From Herbaspirillum seropedicae (lineage in GTDB: Bacteria; Pseudomonadota; Gammaproteobacteria; Burkholderiales; Burkholderiaceae_D), in the NCBI RefSeq assembly GCF_001040945.1, contig NZ_CP011930.1, positions 3,219,021-3,283,020 of the forward strand: a stretch of 64,000 bases of DNA. The letters run 5' to 3'. The position numbers were made by a program, and so were the translations under genes. Of this stretch, positions 52,273 to 64,000 are shown one piece after another (within the stretch, counting starts at the first letter, position 1; every line of letters begins with the position of its first letter). The notes beneath the pieces are model-generated. The model ran no database searches. It saw only the letters and a program-made list of their open reading frames with translations, and had not been told where the DNA came from.

Positions 52273-52315
52273 ATTGAACCTGACCCAAGGACCAGGGTAA
52301 ATCGCACCATGGTGC
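52273..52315 (-). promoter_or_regulatory. Promoter module of RTX2
   Basis: Dyad GCACCATGGTGC (52304-52315), -35 TTTACC (52296-52301), 17-bp spacer, -10 TTCAAT (52273-52278), all on the minus strand. Confidence 0.75.
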
Positions 52316-52390
52316 CGTTGGCGCAATGACAGCACCGGCCTCGGCGAGGCCGATGCAAGCTGCGCCCGCAAGCACACCGCATCGGCCAAA

Positions 52391-52426
52391 TGAAAGGGAC
52401 GGGCCCCATTGCTGCAGGCCCGTCCC
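52391..52426 (-). terminator. Strong rho-independent-type terminator
   Basis: GGGACGGGCC pairs with GGCCCGTCCC across a 10-12-nt loop, followed on the minus strand by TTTCATTT. It follows tolC and the orphan promoter module. Confidence 0.8.
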
Positions 52427-52509
52427 CTGGAACACGCTGTCTTGCGAGGCCTCCCTCCGGCAGGGCTGTCGGCCCCTTCCCCGCAAGCTGGATCGCGCGT
52501 CCCACTGCC

Positions 52510-52551
52510 ATTGAAGCGCAGTCGTCCACATCGGTAAATCGCACCAAGGTG
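52510..52551 (-). promoter_or_regulatory. Orphan fourth promoter module
   Basis: Dyad CACCAAGGTG (52542-52551), -35 TTTACC (52533-52538), 17-bp spacer, -10 TTCAAT (52510-52515). No gene starts between it and the terminator at 52391-52426, so it would produce a transcript of only ~110 nt. Confidence 0.7.
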
Positions 52552-52590
52552 TGCTTGTGGCGATCGCCGCAACAGCGCGCCGGCGCTGCC

Positions 52591-54045
52591 TCAGCGCGCG
52601 TTACCCGCCACCGCCCAGCGCCCCATCCGACCGGCGTTGGCCAGCAGTCGCAAGCGCGCCGAACGCCAGTCCGACATGGCCTTGACGCGTTCCTGGTCGG
52701 CCTCGCTCAACGCCGTCTGGGCATTGAGCATCTCGACGATATCGGCGGCGCCCGCGTCGTACTTGCGCCGCACCGAATCCACCGCGCCCTGCGCGGCATC
52801 GAGCAACCTGCGCGAGGAGGACAGGCTGTTGAGCGCCGTCATCGCCTCGGCATAGGTACTGGCGATATCGCCCAGCACCTGGGTCTGCACCTCTTGCAGT
52901 TCGGCCTCGCGGGCTTCGATCTGGGCCTGGGCGCCGCCGACCTTGTAGTCCCGCGCAAAGCCCTCGAAGATCGGAACGGTCAGGTTCAGACCGACCATGC
53001 GTTCGCGGTCGCCCCGGTTGCCGGCCTGGTTGGGGCGGCCGTTGGCGTACTGTCTGGCGCTCAGGTCCAGCGTGGGCATGCCTTCGGAGCGGGCCACCTG
53101 CAATTTCTCGCGGGCCGCTTCCAGCTGGGCGCGCGCCGCCAGGATCGCCGGGTGGTATTGCCGCGCTGCCTGCAACCAGGCCGGCAGGTTCTGCTCCAGC
53201 CCGTCCGGATATTCTTCCTGCTCGGGGACCAGGGTGAGCACGGGGACATCCTGGGCCTCGCGCAACAGGCCCATGGCCGCCGCCAGCATGGCCTGCGCCT
53301 TCTTATGCTGACCGCTGGCGCGCGCCTGCTCCAGTTCGGCCTTGGCCAGGAAGGTGCGCGCCTGCAAGGTCTCCGGCAAGGAACCGACGCCGCGCTGTTC
53401 GCGCCGGATGGCCGTCTCCAGCAGCTGGCGCGCCAGTTGCTGGCTCTTCTCGCGGGCCTGCTGGCTGGCGCTGCTGCTCTGCACTTCGTAGTAGCTGGCG
53501 ACCACGCTGGCCAGGGCCTTTTGCACGGCCGCGTCATGGCTGGCCAGAGCCGACTGCAACATGGCGTCGGCGGCGCGCTGGTTGGCGCTGCGGCCGCCGA
53601 AGTCGAGCAGCCGCCAGGTCAGCGTGGCATAGAGAGTGGTGAGCGAACGTCGGCCGCTGCCGCCTTCGTACTGGGTGGCGCTATTGAGCTTGCTGGCGCC
53701 GCTGGTGACGGTGGGCAGGTAGCCGGCCCGCGCCTCGCCCAACTGGGCGGCCTGGAGCTTGATGGCGGCCCAGGCGGCCTGGATCTGCGGCTGCTGGCAC
53801 AGGGCCTGGTCGATGGCGTCGGCCAGGCTCAGCGCCTTGCCGGCTACATAAGGCGAGGCGGCGCACTCGACCCGCTGGTCGTCGCCGGGCAGCAGCCTGC
53901 CGGTGATCAGGTCGGGCGGGCGCGCCAGCAAGGGGTCGCCGATGCGCAGCGACTCGGTGTCCGCCGCCGCCACCGGTGCAACCGGGGCCAGCAGACAGAT
54001 CAGCAGGATGGCCAGGGCCTTGCGTATCGCTGCTTCATCGCTCAT
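52591..54045 (-). CDS. TolC-family outer-membrane channel of type I secretion
   Basis: The 484-aa product has a signal peptide ([20 protein letters not shown]) and the two outer-membrane efflux repeats with long helices ([24 protein letters not shown]-type segment [20 protein letters not shown]). It forms the exit channel for the RTX proteins. It overlaps the HlyD-type gene by 11 bp. Confidence 0.9.
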   Translation of the reverse strand: MSDEAAIRKALAILLICLLAPVAPVAAADTESLRIGDPLLARPPDLITGRLLPGDDQRVECAASPYVAGKALSLADAIDQALCQQPQIQAAWAAIKLQAAQLGEARAGYLPTVTSGASKLNSATQYEGGSGRRSLTTLYATLTWRLLDFGGRSANQRAADAMLQSALASHDAAVQKALASVVASYYEVQSSSASQQAREKSQQLARQLLETAIRREQRGVGSLPETLQARTFLAKAELEQARASGQHKKAQAMLAAAMGLLREAQDVPVLTLVPEQEEYPDGLEQNLPAWLQAARQYHPAILAARAQLEAAREKLQVARSEGMPTLDLSARQYANGRPNQAGNRGDRERMVGLNLTVPIFEGFARDYKVGGAQAQIEAREAELQEVQTQVLGDIASTYAEAMTALNSLSSSRRLLDAAQGAVDSVRRKYDAGAADIVEMLNAQTALSEADQERVKAMSDWRSARLRLLANAGRMGRWAVAGNAR

Positions 54046-55374
54046 GCAGAGCCTCCTTCTGGTGCCGGATCAGCGGCGAGAGCGCATATTCGATGACCCG
54101 GCGATTGCCCGTCTTGATTTCCACATTGGCGGCCATGCCGGCCGAGAGCTGCACCTTGCGCCCATCGACGATGAGGCTGCTCTGGTCCAGCACGATGCGG
54201 GCCGAGTAGAGCAGGCCTTTCTTTTCATCCTGGATGGCGTCGCGCGAGATGTGGACCACCCTGGCCGGGAGGGTGCCGTACTTGGTGTAGTCGAAGGCGT
54301 CGATCTTGACCTCGGCCGCCTGACCGATCTCGACAAAGCCCACGTCCTTGTTCTCCAGCATGGCCTCGACTTCGATCTGGCTATCCTGCGGCACGATCTG
54401 CATGAGCGGCTGCGCCGCCGGCACGACCCCGCCGATGGTATGCACGGTGAGTTGCTGCACGGTGCCCGTGACCGGCGCGACCAGCTTGAGCAGCTTGCTG
54501 TGCTCGTCGGCGCGGCGCTGGTCCTGTTGCGATGCCTCGATGGTCTTGTCAGCCTCGATGCGGCTGTCGTGGGCATCCTTGCGGGTCTGCGCCACCAGGG
54601 TGGCGCGCTGGTTGCGGGCGTCGTCGAGCTGGCCTTGCAGGTCCACCCTGGCCTGCTCCTTCTCCAGCCAGGCATGGCGCGACACGGTGTGGTCGGCCAC
54701 CAGCGTCTGGTAGTCGCTGGCACGCTGGGTCGCCAGTTTCAAGGCAGCGCCATAGCGGCTGATCTCGTCATCGAGCCGTCCAAGGCGGGCGCGGAAATCC
54801 TGGTACTGCGCCACCAGTTGGCTGCGCACCGCTTCCCATTGGGCCTGCGCCACGCCCGGCACCTGCGCCAGCTCGGGCGTACGCAGGTTCTGGATGGCCT
54901 CCATCATGGCCTGCGCCCGCGCGGCCTGCAGACGCGCCTGGGCCACCGCGTCGGCAGCCTTGTCGCGCTCGGCGTCGCTGCTGCTGGAGTCGAGTTCGAT
55001 GAGCACCTCTCCGGCCTTGACCAACTGCCCTTCGCTGACCAGGATGGCGCGCACCGCTGACACATCCACCGAGGCAATGGTCTTGGTGCGCGCCGAGGGG
55101 ATCACCTTGCCATTGGCGCTGACCACGATATCGATGCGCCCCAGCAGCGACCAGAGCAGCGCAAAGATCACCATCCCCACCAAGAGCCGCGCGGTCCAGC
55201 GCAGGCTGCGCGAGTCCGGAGCTTCCTGCAGGGACAGCGCCGCCGGCAGGAATTCGGCTTCGTCCTTGTTGAAGAAATCGCTGCGATAGTGGCCGCGCTG
55301 TCTCCAGGCATGACCAAACACGCGCAGGTAGCGCCGCCACAGATCCGTCCAGGCTTGCCAACGATGACGCAGGC

Positions 55375-55378
<4 letters not shown>
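54035..55378 (-). CDS. HlyD-type membrane fusion protein
   Basis: The 447-aa product has one N-terminal membrane span (LLVGMVIFALLWSLLGRIDI), lipoyl and long helical hairpin parts, and the HlyD beta-barrel (VEAMLENKDVGFVEIGQAAE). It links the ABC transporter to the outer-membrane channel. It overlaps the ABC gene by 4 bp. Confidence 0.92.
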
Positions 55379-57555
<2,177 letters not shown>

Positions 57556-57623
57556 ACTTTCCCGATTGGATGATGACGTGGTTCAACGGCGGCCTCGCAG
57601 CACCAGGCGCCGTGGCAATCACC

Positions 57624-57667
57624 GCGTCCGGCCCACGGATGCCGGACGCAGTCCCCTGCAGCAGGGG
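57624..57667 (-). terminator. Tandem hairpins between RTX3 and ABC genes
   Basis: GCGTCCGGC (57624-57632) pairs perfectly with GCCGGACGC (57641-57649), and CCCCTG/CAGGGG (57653-57667) forms a second hairpin. No U-run. They probably reduce transcription into the transporter genes or stabilise RTX3 mRNA. Confidence 0.7.
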
Positions 57668-57669
57668 TC

Positions 57670-60600
57670 TCAGTGGGTGACGGTCAGCAAGACCTTGCCC
57701 TGGCTGGTCTGCCCCGGCGTCCACTCGCTCTGCAAGGCCGGCGGCGGGGCGAAGCTGGCCATGGCCTGCACCAGCTTGTCCACGTCGCTGTCGTAGAGGG
57801 TATTGCCGTCTGCGGTGCGGATGCGTTCGATATGGTTGTCGCTGCCGCTGCTCCCACCTTGGTACCAGTCCTTGATGGTGATGCGGTCGTTACCGCCCAG
57901 CACGTCGATGCGCAGATCATTGCCAGACTGGCTGAACCACAGATTGGTCTGGCGCAGGTCGCTCAGTTGCAGCGTATCGATATTGCCGCGCGTGGCGTCC
58001 TGGTCGGCGATGACGTCCTGGCCATCACCGCGGGCGAACACATAGGTGTCGTTGCCGGCCCCGCCGATCAGCGTGTCATTGCCGCGCCCGCCCCGGATCA
58101 CGTTGGCGCCGCGGTTGCCGGTGATGACGTTGTCCAGCTCGTTGCCGGTGGCGTCGAGGTTTTCGTTGGGGACCTTGATGGGATCGACGGTGGCGACCAT
58201 GTAGCCATCGGTGACGTCGGCCACCTTGCGCAGTTCGTCCTTGCTCAGGTAGCGGCAGGCGTCCTCCGGACGTCCACGGCCCGAATCGGCGATGAAGAAG
58301 CCCTGTGCCTCGCCGGTGCCGGGGTCGCAGACCACACCGGTGACCGTGATGACGTGGTTGCCATTGCCCAGCTGCACCGCGCCGGGGTTGTCCCAGAGCT
58401 TGCCCGCATTGACCGACACTAGCGCACCCCGGCCCTCCTTGAGCACCTTGACCAGGGCTTTCTCGTCGTAGCCATAGCCGGCCTTGGCGCGGATACCGTA
58501 GCTGGCCAGCAGCGCGACCTGGTCATACTGATTGCTGCCGCCGAGCTGGCTCTCGCCACTGGTGACGCACCAGCCATTGGCGATGGCGCGCTTGACCGCC
58601 TGGGCCTCGGTGACAGCCAGCCCGGCCATGAGGCACAGGTTGACCACGCTGGTCTCGCCGCAGGTGCCGGTATAGCCGGCCACGGCGTCGCCCTGCGAAT
58701 AATCCAGCTCGGCATAATGCGGATAGCCATAGACCAGCATGTCCCGGCCATTGACGATCTCGTGCTGCGGCGTGGCGCTATCGAGCAGGGTCAGGTTTTC
58801 CAGGTTGGCGCCCAGGGTGGTGCTGATGCGGGAGAAGACGGTATCGACGCCTTCCCCGGCCTGCTCCACGACCTTGTCGTTGACGTCATCGACGAAATAG
58901 CTGTCGTTGCCGGTCCCGCCCATCAGGGTGTCCGCGCCCCGGCCACCGTCGAGGATGTTGTCCTGGCTGTTGCCGGTGATCAGGTTGTCCTGCGCGTTGC
59001 CGGTGCCATTGAACTGGCCGCCCTCGGCCAGCCGCAGGTCTTCCAGGTTACGGCCCAGCGTGTAGGAGCAAGAGGCGACGACAGTGTCATGCCCTTGGTC
59101 GGCGTCTTCCCTGATGGTGTCGCCGGCGCCATCGACGACATAGGTGTCATCCCCCAGCCCGCCGACCAGGCTATCATTGCCGCTGCCGCCATCAAGTACG
59201 TCATTGCCTGAGCCACCGAAGAGGCTGTCGTTGCCGGCGCCGCCATAGAGCAGGTCATCGCCACCGGTGGTGTCGGGCTGCATCCAGAAATACTCCATGT
59301 CGTCGCCGTAGATGAGGTCATCACCATCACCGCCCTGGATGACGTCATTGCCTTTGCCGCCGTAGATGTGATCATTGCCGGCTTCACCGTAGAGCTTGTC
59401 GTCGCCTTCATTGCCGTAGAGACCATCGTCACCGTCGCCGCCCCACATCTGGTCATTGCCGGCGCCGCCGAACATGCCATCCTTGCCGGCGCCGCCAAAC
59501 ATGATGTCGTCATCGGTCTGCCCGGCCGGCAGCGGCCTGCCGGTGTTGCTGACGTCGCTGCCCATCATCGTGTCGTCGCCATCGCCGCCCCACATCTGGT
59601 CGTTGCCCAGGCCACCGAAGAGCTGGTCGTCACCGGCGCCGCCGTCGAGCAGATCAAAGCCCTCGCCGCCCAGGAGCTGATCGTCGCCGTCTTCGCCGAA
59701 GAGACGATCATTGCCCTCGCGGCCGAACAGGGTGTCGTTGCCCGCGCCGCCCCATAGGGTGTCATCGCCCGTGGTCCCTACCAGCGTGTCCTTTCCGCTA
59801 TTGTCCTTGCTGCCTGCGGGGCGCTGAGGTATTGGCGGCGGCGCCAGCGAGGCCACGGGAACAGCCTCGGGAATGGAGATCAGCGCCGCCAGCGGCTTGA
59901 CCGCTACCGCAGCGGTTGCGGGTACCGGCGTGGCAGCCGCAGGAACGACCGCCGCCGGCGCAGGGGCGGCGGCCGGCGTGACCGGGCTCGCCACTGGCGG
60001 CGTGGTCGCCGGCGCTACCGATGGCGCGACGGATGGAGTGGAGGCAGGCGCGGGGGTGGGCGCGGGGGTGGCCGATGGTGTAACTGTCGGCGCACTTGCT
60101 GGCGCACTTACTGGCGCACTTATTGGCGCAATTACCGGCTTACTTGCCGGCGCGATCACCGGGGTGACCGTAGCGCCTCCTGCCGGGGCTACCGTCGGCG
60201 TAGCCACAGGCGCCGTGCTCACTACGGGTGAGGGTGCGGGCGCAGGTGTGGCTGCAGGCGTGGGCGACGAGGCGGACGGGGAAGGCTTGATGATCAGGTC
60301 CGGGAAGAGCCGCTTGATCAGGGTCGACAGCGGCACCGGGACGCAATCGCTGACGGAAATCTGCACGCCCGGTGGAAACGCCTCCGACAAGGGAACGCAT
60401 TCGGACGTGCCGGGAAGGACCCAGACCGTCTCGGTCTGGTCGCACGGCGATGGCGTCACGTTCACCACAGGGCAGATGCTGGGCGGATTGGCAGCGGCCT
60501 TGCCGGAGCCGCCGGGATCGGCTGGCTGGACTGCACTGCGCAGCGGTGCTGCAATGGGCAGCAGGCAATCCTGCGTGGCAGGACAGGCGGGAGCAGATGT

Positions 60601-61089
60601 CACGACCATGGCGTCCTCCGCACGCAAACGCTTGATCGTGGGTGCGCTCTCTTGCGCAGACTTGGCCGATGGTGTTGCCGCTACGCTGGCGCTCTGGCCG
60701 CTGGCTGCTGCCGCCACGCTCATCGGCGCCGCAGGACTGGCGAGCGCCACTGGCAGGCTCTGTTGGTGCGGCTTGTTCACCGCCAACTCATGACGCGCCT
60801 GCACTACGGGTCTACGCACCGGGCAACACGAGATGATGGGCTGGAACGTACGCCAGCGCGCAGCGCTCCAGCCCTGCCAGGGTAGAAAGGCCGCCGTTGG
60901 CGTGATACCCTGCGCAGCCGCCACGGCGTGCCACCGGTTGCCCTGGAGCCACAGGGCCAAGGGGCCGGCACGGACCAGCCCTTCCCTCCTTTCCGCTGCG
61001 TCGTGCTGTGCAGCGCCCGAACCGCCAGGCACGTAGGCTTTGGCTGAAGCCAGCGTACTCATACGATTGATGGTGATGGTGATAGCCAT
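57670..61089 (-). CDS. RTX protein 3 with embedded C39-like peptidase domain
   Basis: The 1139-aa product starts at the ATG 61089 ([10 protein letters not shown]) after AGGGAG. The N-terminal half differs from RTX1/2: cysteine-containing segments ([12 protein letters not shown]) and a long Pro/Ala/Thr linker. Then come many RTX nonapeptides ([20 protein letters not shown]) and the peptidase-like domain (Cys810 in [10 protein letters not shown], His912 in NHVITVTGV, Asp935 in FFIADSGRG), ending KVLLTVTH. It lies directly upstream of the transporter genes, so it is the prime substrate. Confidence 0.85.
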   Translation of the reverse strand: MAITITINRMSTLASAKAYVPGGSGAAQHDAAERREGLVRAGPLALWLQGNRWHAVAAAQGITPTAAFLPWQGWSAARWRTFQPIISCCPVRRPVVQARHELAVNKPHQQSLPVALASPAAPMSVAAAASGQSASVAATPSAKSAQESAPTIKRLRAEDAMVVTSAPACPATQDCLLPIAAPLRSAVQPADPGGSGKAAANPPSICPVVNVTPSPCDQTETVWVLPGTSECVPLSEAFPPGVQISVSDCVPVPLSTLIKRLFPDLIIKPSPSASSPTPAATPAPAPSPVVSTAPVATPTVAPAGGATVTPVIAPASKPVIAPISAPVSAPASAPTVTPSATPAPTPAPASTPSVAPSVAPATTPPVASPVTPAAAPAPAAVVPAAATPVPATAAVAVKPLAALISIPEAVPVASLAPPPIPQRPAGSKDNSGKDTLVGTTGDDTLWGGAGNDTLFGREGNDRLFGEDGDDQLLGGEGFDLLDGGAGDDQLFGGLGNDQMWGGDGDDTMMGSDVSNTGRPLPAGQTDDDIMFGGAGKDGMFGGAGNDQMWGGDGDDGLYGNEGDDKLYGEAGNDHIYGGKGNDVIQGGDGDDLIYGDDMEYFWMQPDTTGGDDLLYGGAGNDSLFGGSGNDVLDGGSGNDSLVGGLGDDTYVVDGAGDTIREDADQGHDTVVASCSYTLGRNLEDLRLAEGGQFNGTGNAQDNLITGNSQDNILDGGRGADTLMGGTGNDSYFVDDVNDKVVEQAGEGVDTVFSRISTTLGANLENLTLLDSATPQHEIVNGRDMLVYGYPHYAELDYSQGDAVAGYTGTCGETSVVNLCLMAGLAVTEAQAVKRAIANGWCVTSGESQLGGSNQYDQVALLASYGIRAKAGYGYDEKALVKVLKEGRGALVSVNAGKLWDNPGAVQLGNGNHVITVTGVVCDPGTGEAQGFFIADSGRGRPEDACRYLSKDELRKVADVTDGYMVATVDPIKVPNENLDATGNELDNVITGNRGANVIRGGRGNDTLIGGAGNDTYVFARGDGQDVIADQDATRGNIDTLQLSDLRQTNLWFSQSGNDLRIDVLGGNDRITIKDWYQGGSSGSDNHIERIRTADGNTLYDSDVDKLVQAMASFAPPPALQSEWTPGQTSQGKVLLTVTH

Positions 61090-61509
61090 GGCAAACTCCC
61101 TGTGTGTGATCATCTGTTGGCCCTCATCAGGATCGGTACCCGCGCCATTGGAGTGGTGGTGTCGTTTTCCTGTGATGCCAATCTTTTTTTCCCGACCCCA
61201 TTGAATCGGAGCGCGCCAACGCGAGCAATCGCACAAAGGTGCGCCTCCGCGCAGCCGCGCACACGCCGCCTGGCCTTGCTTCGCCAAGCGATGTGAACGA
61301 TTCTTCAAAGGGAAAAAGATGGATTTCCTCTGGCAAGGCAGAGGAATGGCAGGCGAAATGCAGGGAGATCTATATGAAGAAATATTCTGATCGGCAGGCG
61401 GAAGAAATCTTCACCTCTGCACCAAGAGACAAGGCTGCGCACGATCATCCGGCGCAGCGCCAACCGGTCAAATGGATGGGCTGCGCCGAGAGGGGAGTGT
61501 CACAGAGGG
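61090..61509. other. Region upstream of RTX3, no gene seen
   Basis: Holds the RTX3 promoter module and, beyond it, sequence without a supported gene up to the porin stop at 61510. Short frames here lack family features. Confidence 0.45.
61200..61242 (-). promoter_or_regulatory. Promoter module of RTX3
   Basis: Dyad GCAC-AAAG-GTGC (61231-61242), -35 TTGCTC (61223-61228), 17-bp spacer, -10 TTCAAT (61200-61205), minus strand. The -35 differs from the other three modules. Confidence 0.65.
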
Positions 61510-62649
61510 CTAGAACTTGTGACGCAAGCCCACCCGCAACACATTCTGGCTGCTGTCATCGGCCGGAGCGGAAGAATAGGCCGCGCTGATGATGCCCGGA
61601 TTGAGCACGTCGCGCGCCTGCTGGCGGCTGGCCATGGCATAGACATCAGTGCGCTTGGAGAGCAGCAGATCCACGCCCAGGTTGACCTGGGTAGTGCTGC
61701 CACGAGTAGCGCCTCCGGCTGCCCGCGAGAGATCGGCGCGATCATGGATGACGCTGGCCAGCAGGTGCAGCTTGCTATCGAGCGCATAGTCCACGCCGAC
61801 ATCGAGCACATTGGCGCGCGTGGCGCTGGTGATGGCGACCAGGCCGCTGCTGGCCAGCGGCTGCTGGGTCGGGCGGCGGATCTGCGACCAGGCCGCAAAC
61901 AGCTTGGCCGGTCCGGCCTGGTAGCTGGCGCCGAGGGTAAAGGTCTTGAGCTCCGTATCACCCGCACGGGCCGGCAAGGCGTCAGACGCCAGCTTGCTCT
62001 GGAAATAGGCCGCGCCGACGCCAACGTTCCCACGACGGAAATTGCCGCCTACGCCCAGCGATTGCCCGGACCTGGTCGAGCCGGCCACTTCGCCCGCACC
62101 ATAGTAGAAACTGCCGCGCAGGCCGCCGTACTCGGCCGTATCGAAGCGCAGCGAATTGTTGCTGCGCGCCCCGGTGATGCGATCGAGGCTATTGAAGTGG
62201 GCCGCGCGCACGCCGCCACCGCCGAAGATCTGGAAGGACGTGTATTGCTGGCCGATCTCTTCCAGGTAATCGGTCTGGCGGCCCACCGTCAGGGTGCCGA
62301 AACGGCCGGCCAGGCCAACGACGGACTTGCGGTCGAACAAGGTACCGGGCGTGGCCATGGCGCCATCGTCGCCGGCAAAGCCGGTCTCCAGCTGGAAGAT
62401 CGCTGCCAGGCCGTCGCCCAATTCTTCGCGGCCACGCAGGCCGATGCGGGAGGCCATGGCGTCGCCCGAGTCCAGGCTGGCCCGGCTGCCATTATCGGGA
62501 CCGACCTTGCTGGTATAGACCAGGCTCATGTCGATGACGCCATAGACGGTGACGCTGGAGGAACTGGCCGCGCTGGCAGCTGCCGGAGATTGCGCCAGGG
62601 CCGCATGGGCAAAGGCATAGGCGCACAAGCTGAGTGAGATTTTTTTCAT
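61510..62649 (-). CDS. Gram-negative porin (betaproteobacterial type)
   Basis: The 379-aa product has a signal peptide (MKKISLSLCAYAFAHAALAQ), starts the barrel with SVTVYGVIDMSLVYTS and ends with the typical C-terminal phenylalanine (VLRVGLRHKF). RIGLRGREELGDGLAAIFQL and LTVGRQTDYLEE are family motifs. It forms an outer-membrane diffusion pore. It is probably unrelated to the secretion locus. Confidence 0.92.
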   Translation of the reverse strand: MKKISLSLCAYAFAHAALAQSPAAASAASSSSVTVYGVIDMSLVYTSKVGPDNGSRASLDSGDAMASRIGLRGREELGDGLAAIFQLETGFAGDDGAMATPGTLFDRKSVVGLAGRFGTLTVGRQTDYLEEIGQQYTSFQIFGGGGVRAAHFNSLDRITGARSNNSLRFDTAEYGGLRGSFYYGAGEVAGSTRSGQSLGVGGNFRRGNVGVGAAYFQSKLASDALPARAGDTELKTFTLGASYQAGPAKLFAAWSQIRRPTQQPLASSGLVAITSATRANVLDVGVDYALDSKLHLLASVIHDRADLSRAAGGATRGSTTQVNLGVDLLLSKRTDVYAMASRQQARDVLNPGIISAAYSSAPADDSSQNVLRVGLRHKF

Positions 62650-62858
62650 GGACAGGACATGCGGCGATGGGAATCACCGCTGAGGATGAAAGAGGGTATG
62701 GTGCAGAAAAGGTCAATGACGCTTTCTGCACATCGAGGGGGATTGGCACAGCACCGGCATGGTAGAAGCGCCGCCCGTGCCGCGACAATTACCTCTTGGG
62801 ATAGTCCCGCAGGCGGCGTGGCGACTTGACCCCACGGCTGGCGCACTGCCCTGCCCTC

Positions 62859-64000
62859 ATGCAATACTTGGCACTGACTGATGAAAAATTGACCGCTTTG
62901 GACAACAACGCCAGCTTCCGCCTCGATTCTGCCTCCCCTCCCGTGCTGCACGTGGAAGGTGACTGGACCTTGCGCAACTACCGCGCACTGTCGCGCCAGA
63001 TCGCCCAGGCGCGCCCGGCCCTGGGCGAGCAGACGGTCCTGGAGTTTTCGGCACTGAGCGCCTTCGATACCGTGGGCGCCAAACTGCTGGTGGACTTGCT
63101 GGGCGTACCTGCCGCCCTGCGCCAGACGCAGGCCGACAGCACCCTCGCCCCGGCCTGGCGCGCGCTGCTGGCCGTGGTGGCCGAAGCCAAGGCCATTGCC
63201 ATGCCCAAGCCCGCGCCGCCGCGCCAGGCCTGGATCACCGACATGCTGGAGCGGGTGGGTGCGGCCACCTTGAGCCTGCGCGCCTGCGCGCTGGGGCTGC
63301 TGGGCTTCATGGGATTGTGCCTGCAGACGCTCTTGAGCTCGTTCTGGCGTCCCTCGCGCTGGCGTGTGACCGCGGTGGTGGCGCAGATCGAGCAGACCGG
63401 GCTGGATGCGGTGCCCATCGTTTCCCTGCTGACCTTCATGGTGGGGGCGGTGGTGGCCTTCCTGGGCGCCACCGTGCTGGCCAATTTCGGCGCCAGCATC
63501 TACACGGTGGACCTGGTGGCCTTTTCCTTCCTGCGCGAATTTGCGGTGCTGCTGACCGCCATCCTCATGGCCGGACGCACGGCCAGTTCATTTACCGCCC
63601 AGATCGGCTCGATGAAGGCCAATGAAGAGATCGACGCCATCCGCGCCCTCGGGCTGGACCCGATCAAGCTGCTGGTGCTACCGCGACTGATCGCGCTGCT
63701 GGTGGCCATGCCCGCCCTGACCTTCATTGCCATGCTCTCGGGACTGTTTGGCGGGGCCATGGTCTGCGCCTTGTCGCTGGACATCAGCCCGACCATGTTC
63801 CTGTCGCTGCTGCAGCAGGACGTGGGCATCCGCCACTTCATCCTGGGCATGGTCAAGGCCCCGCTGTTCGCCTTCGTGGTGGCCGTGATCGGCTGCAACG
63901 AAGGCTTCAAGGTCAGCGGCAGCGCCCAGTCGGTGGGCCAGCACACTACCTCCAGCGTGGTGCAGTCGATCTTCGTGGTGATCCTGCTGGATGCGCTGGC
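62859..64000 (+). CDS. MlaE-family ABC permease with STAS-like N-terminus (partial)
   Basis: The reading frame runs from the ATG at 62859 past the window end, 380 codons without stop. Residues 1-100 look like a STAS domain (PVLHVEGDWTLRNYRALSRQ, LEFSALSAFDTVGAKLLVDL). Then come the MlaE permease segments (LLTFMVGAVVAFLGATVLAN, EFAVLLTAILMAGRTASSFT, GSMKANEEIDAIRALGLDPI). The complex moves phospholipids or hydrophobic compounds across the envelope. The 3' end is missing. Confidence 0.88.
   Translation, partial: MQYLALTDEKLTALDNNASFRLDSASPPVLHVEGDWTLRNYRALSRQIAQARPALGEQTVLEFSALSAFDTVGAKLLVDLLGVPAALRQTQADSTLAPAWRALLAVVAEAKAIAMPKPAPPRQAWITDMLERVGAATLSLRACALGLLGFMGLCLQTLLSSFWRPSRWRVTAVVAQIEQTGLDAVPIVSLLTFMVGAVVAFLGATVLANFGASIYTVDLVAFSFLREFAVLLTAILMAGRTASSFTAQIGSMKANEEIDAIRALGLDPIKLLVLPRLIALLVAMPALTFIAMLSGLFGGAMVCALSLDISPTMFLSLLQQDVGIRHFILGMVKAPLFAFVVAVIGCNEGFKVSGSAQSVGQHTTSSVVQSIFVVILLDAL

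Noticed and set aside
59873..60793. Glycine/alanine-rich plus-strand frame
   Set aside because: It is antisense to the RTX3 linker and has no family features.
61519..62637. 372-codon plus-strand frame opposite the porin
   Set aside because: The porin has a signal peptide, barrel motifs and terminal Phe; the opposite frame has none.

Overview
The window looks like the nitrogen-fixation region of a diazotrophic betaproteobacterium of the Herbaspirillum type, most likely H. seropedicae or a close relative. It is GC-rich. It has a single Mo-nitrogenase cluster with nifA next to nifB, an oxygen-sensitive type of NifA (cysteines 414, 426, 446, 451), no nifL, and modABC and fixABCX built into the nif operons. 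The species call is inference from gene order and recalled literature; no search was run.

Left flank (1-5900): an Lrp/AsnC regulator with a perfect 25-bp palindrome upstream; an ECF sigma factor/FecR pair without a TonB receptor; a MocR-type regulator; and a thioredoxin (active site WCMPC) followed by an unknown 299-aa protein.

Nif island (about 5.9-44.8 kb): it is bracketed by two direct copies of a VOC (glyoxalase-fold) gene. The left copy is 5'-truncated and joined to an IS21-type istA remnant; the right copy is intact. Going inward from the left: a sigma54-driven isc operon (iscS-iscU-iscA-iscA-hscA-fdx); nifV-nifW-fixABCX from its own sigma54 promoter; then, on the minus strand, nifHDK-nifENX-DUF269-DUF683-fdIII-nifQ-modABC. 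Divergent from nifH is a plus-strand set: a degenerate receiver, a group II truncated haemoglobin, an unknown protein and an FmdB-type zinc ribbon. A long minus-strand operon follows: nifB-fdxN-iscA-LRV protein-nifZ-nifZ-orf-nifS-nifT-orf-DegT-like-ferredoxin-SIR2-like. nifA comes next, and divergent from it are a globin-like gene, an LLM oxidoreductase and modE. NifA upstream sites (TGT-N10-ACA) and -24/-12 promoters are readable before nifH, nifB and nifA/globin; -24/-12 promoters without a clear upstream site precede iscS and nifV.

The parts fit together as follows. The isc and nifS products make Fe-S clusters. NifB, NifEN, NifX, NifV, NifQ and ModABC build FeMo-co. FixABCX and the ferredoxins supply electrons. 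NifW, NifZ, NifT and the LRV protein assist maturation. NifA with sigma54 switches on the operons.

Right flank (44.8-64 kb): an H-NS-type protein, then a type I secretion locus. It encodes an HlyB-type ABC transporter, an HlyD-type adaptor and a TolC-type outer-membrane protein, with three large RTX proteins that each carry an embedded C39-like cysteine peptidase domain with a visible Cys-His-Asp triad. Four nearly identical promoter modules (dyad, -35, 17-bp spacer, -10) lie in this locus. One stands alone in front of a strong terminator. A porin gene and the start of an MlaE-family permease gene, cut by the window edge, close the window. The RTX/C39 locus with its shared operator-promoter, and the unusual accessory genes of the nifB operon (a DegT-fold protein lacking the catalytic lysine, and a SIR2-like protein), are the least conventional parts.
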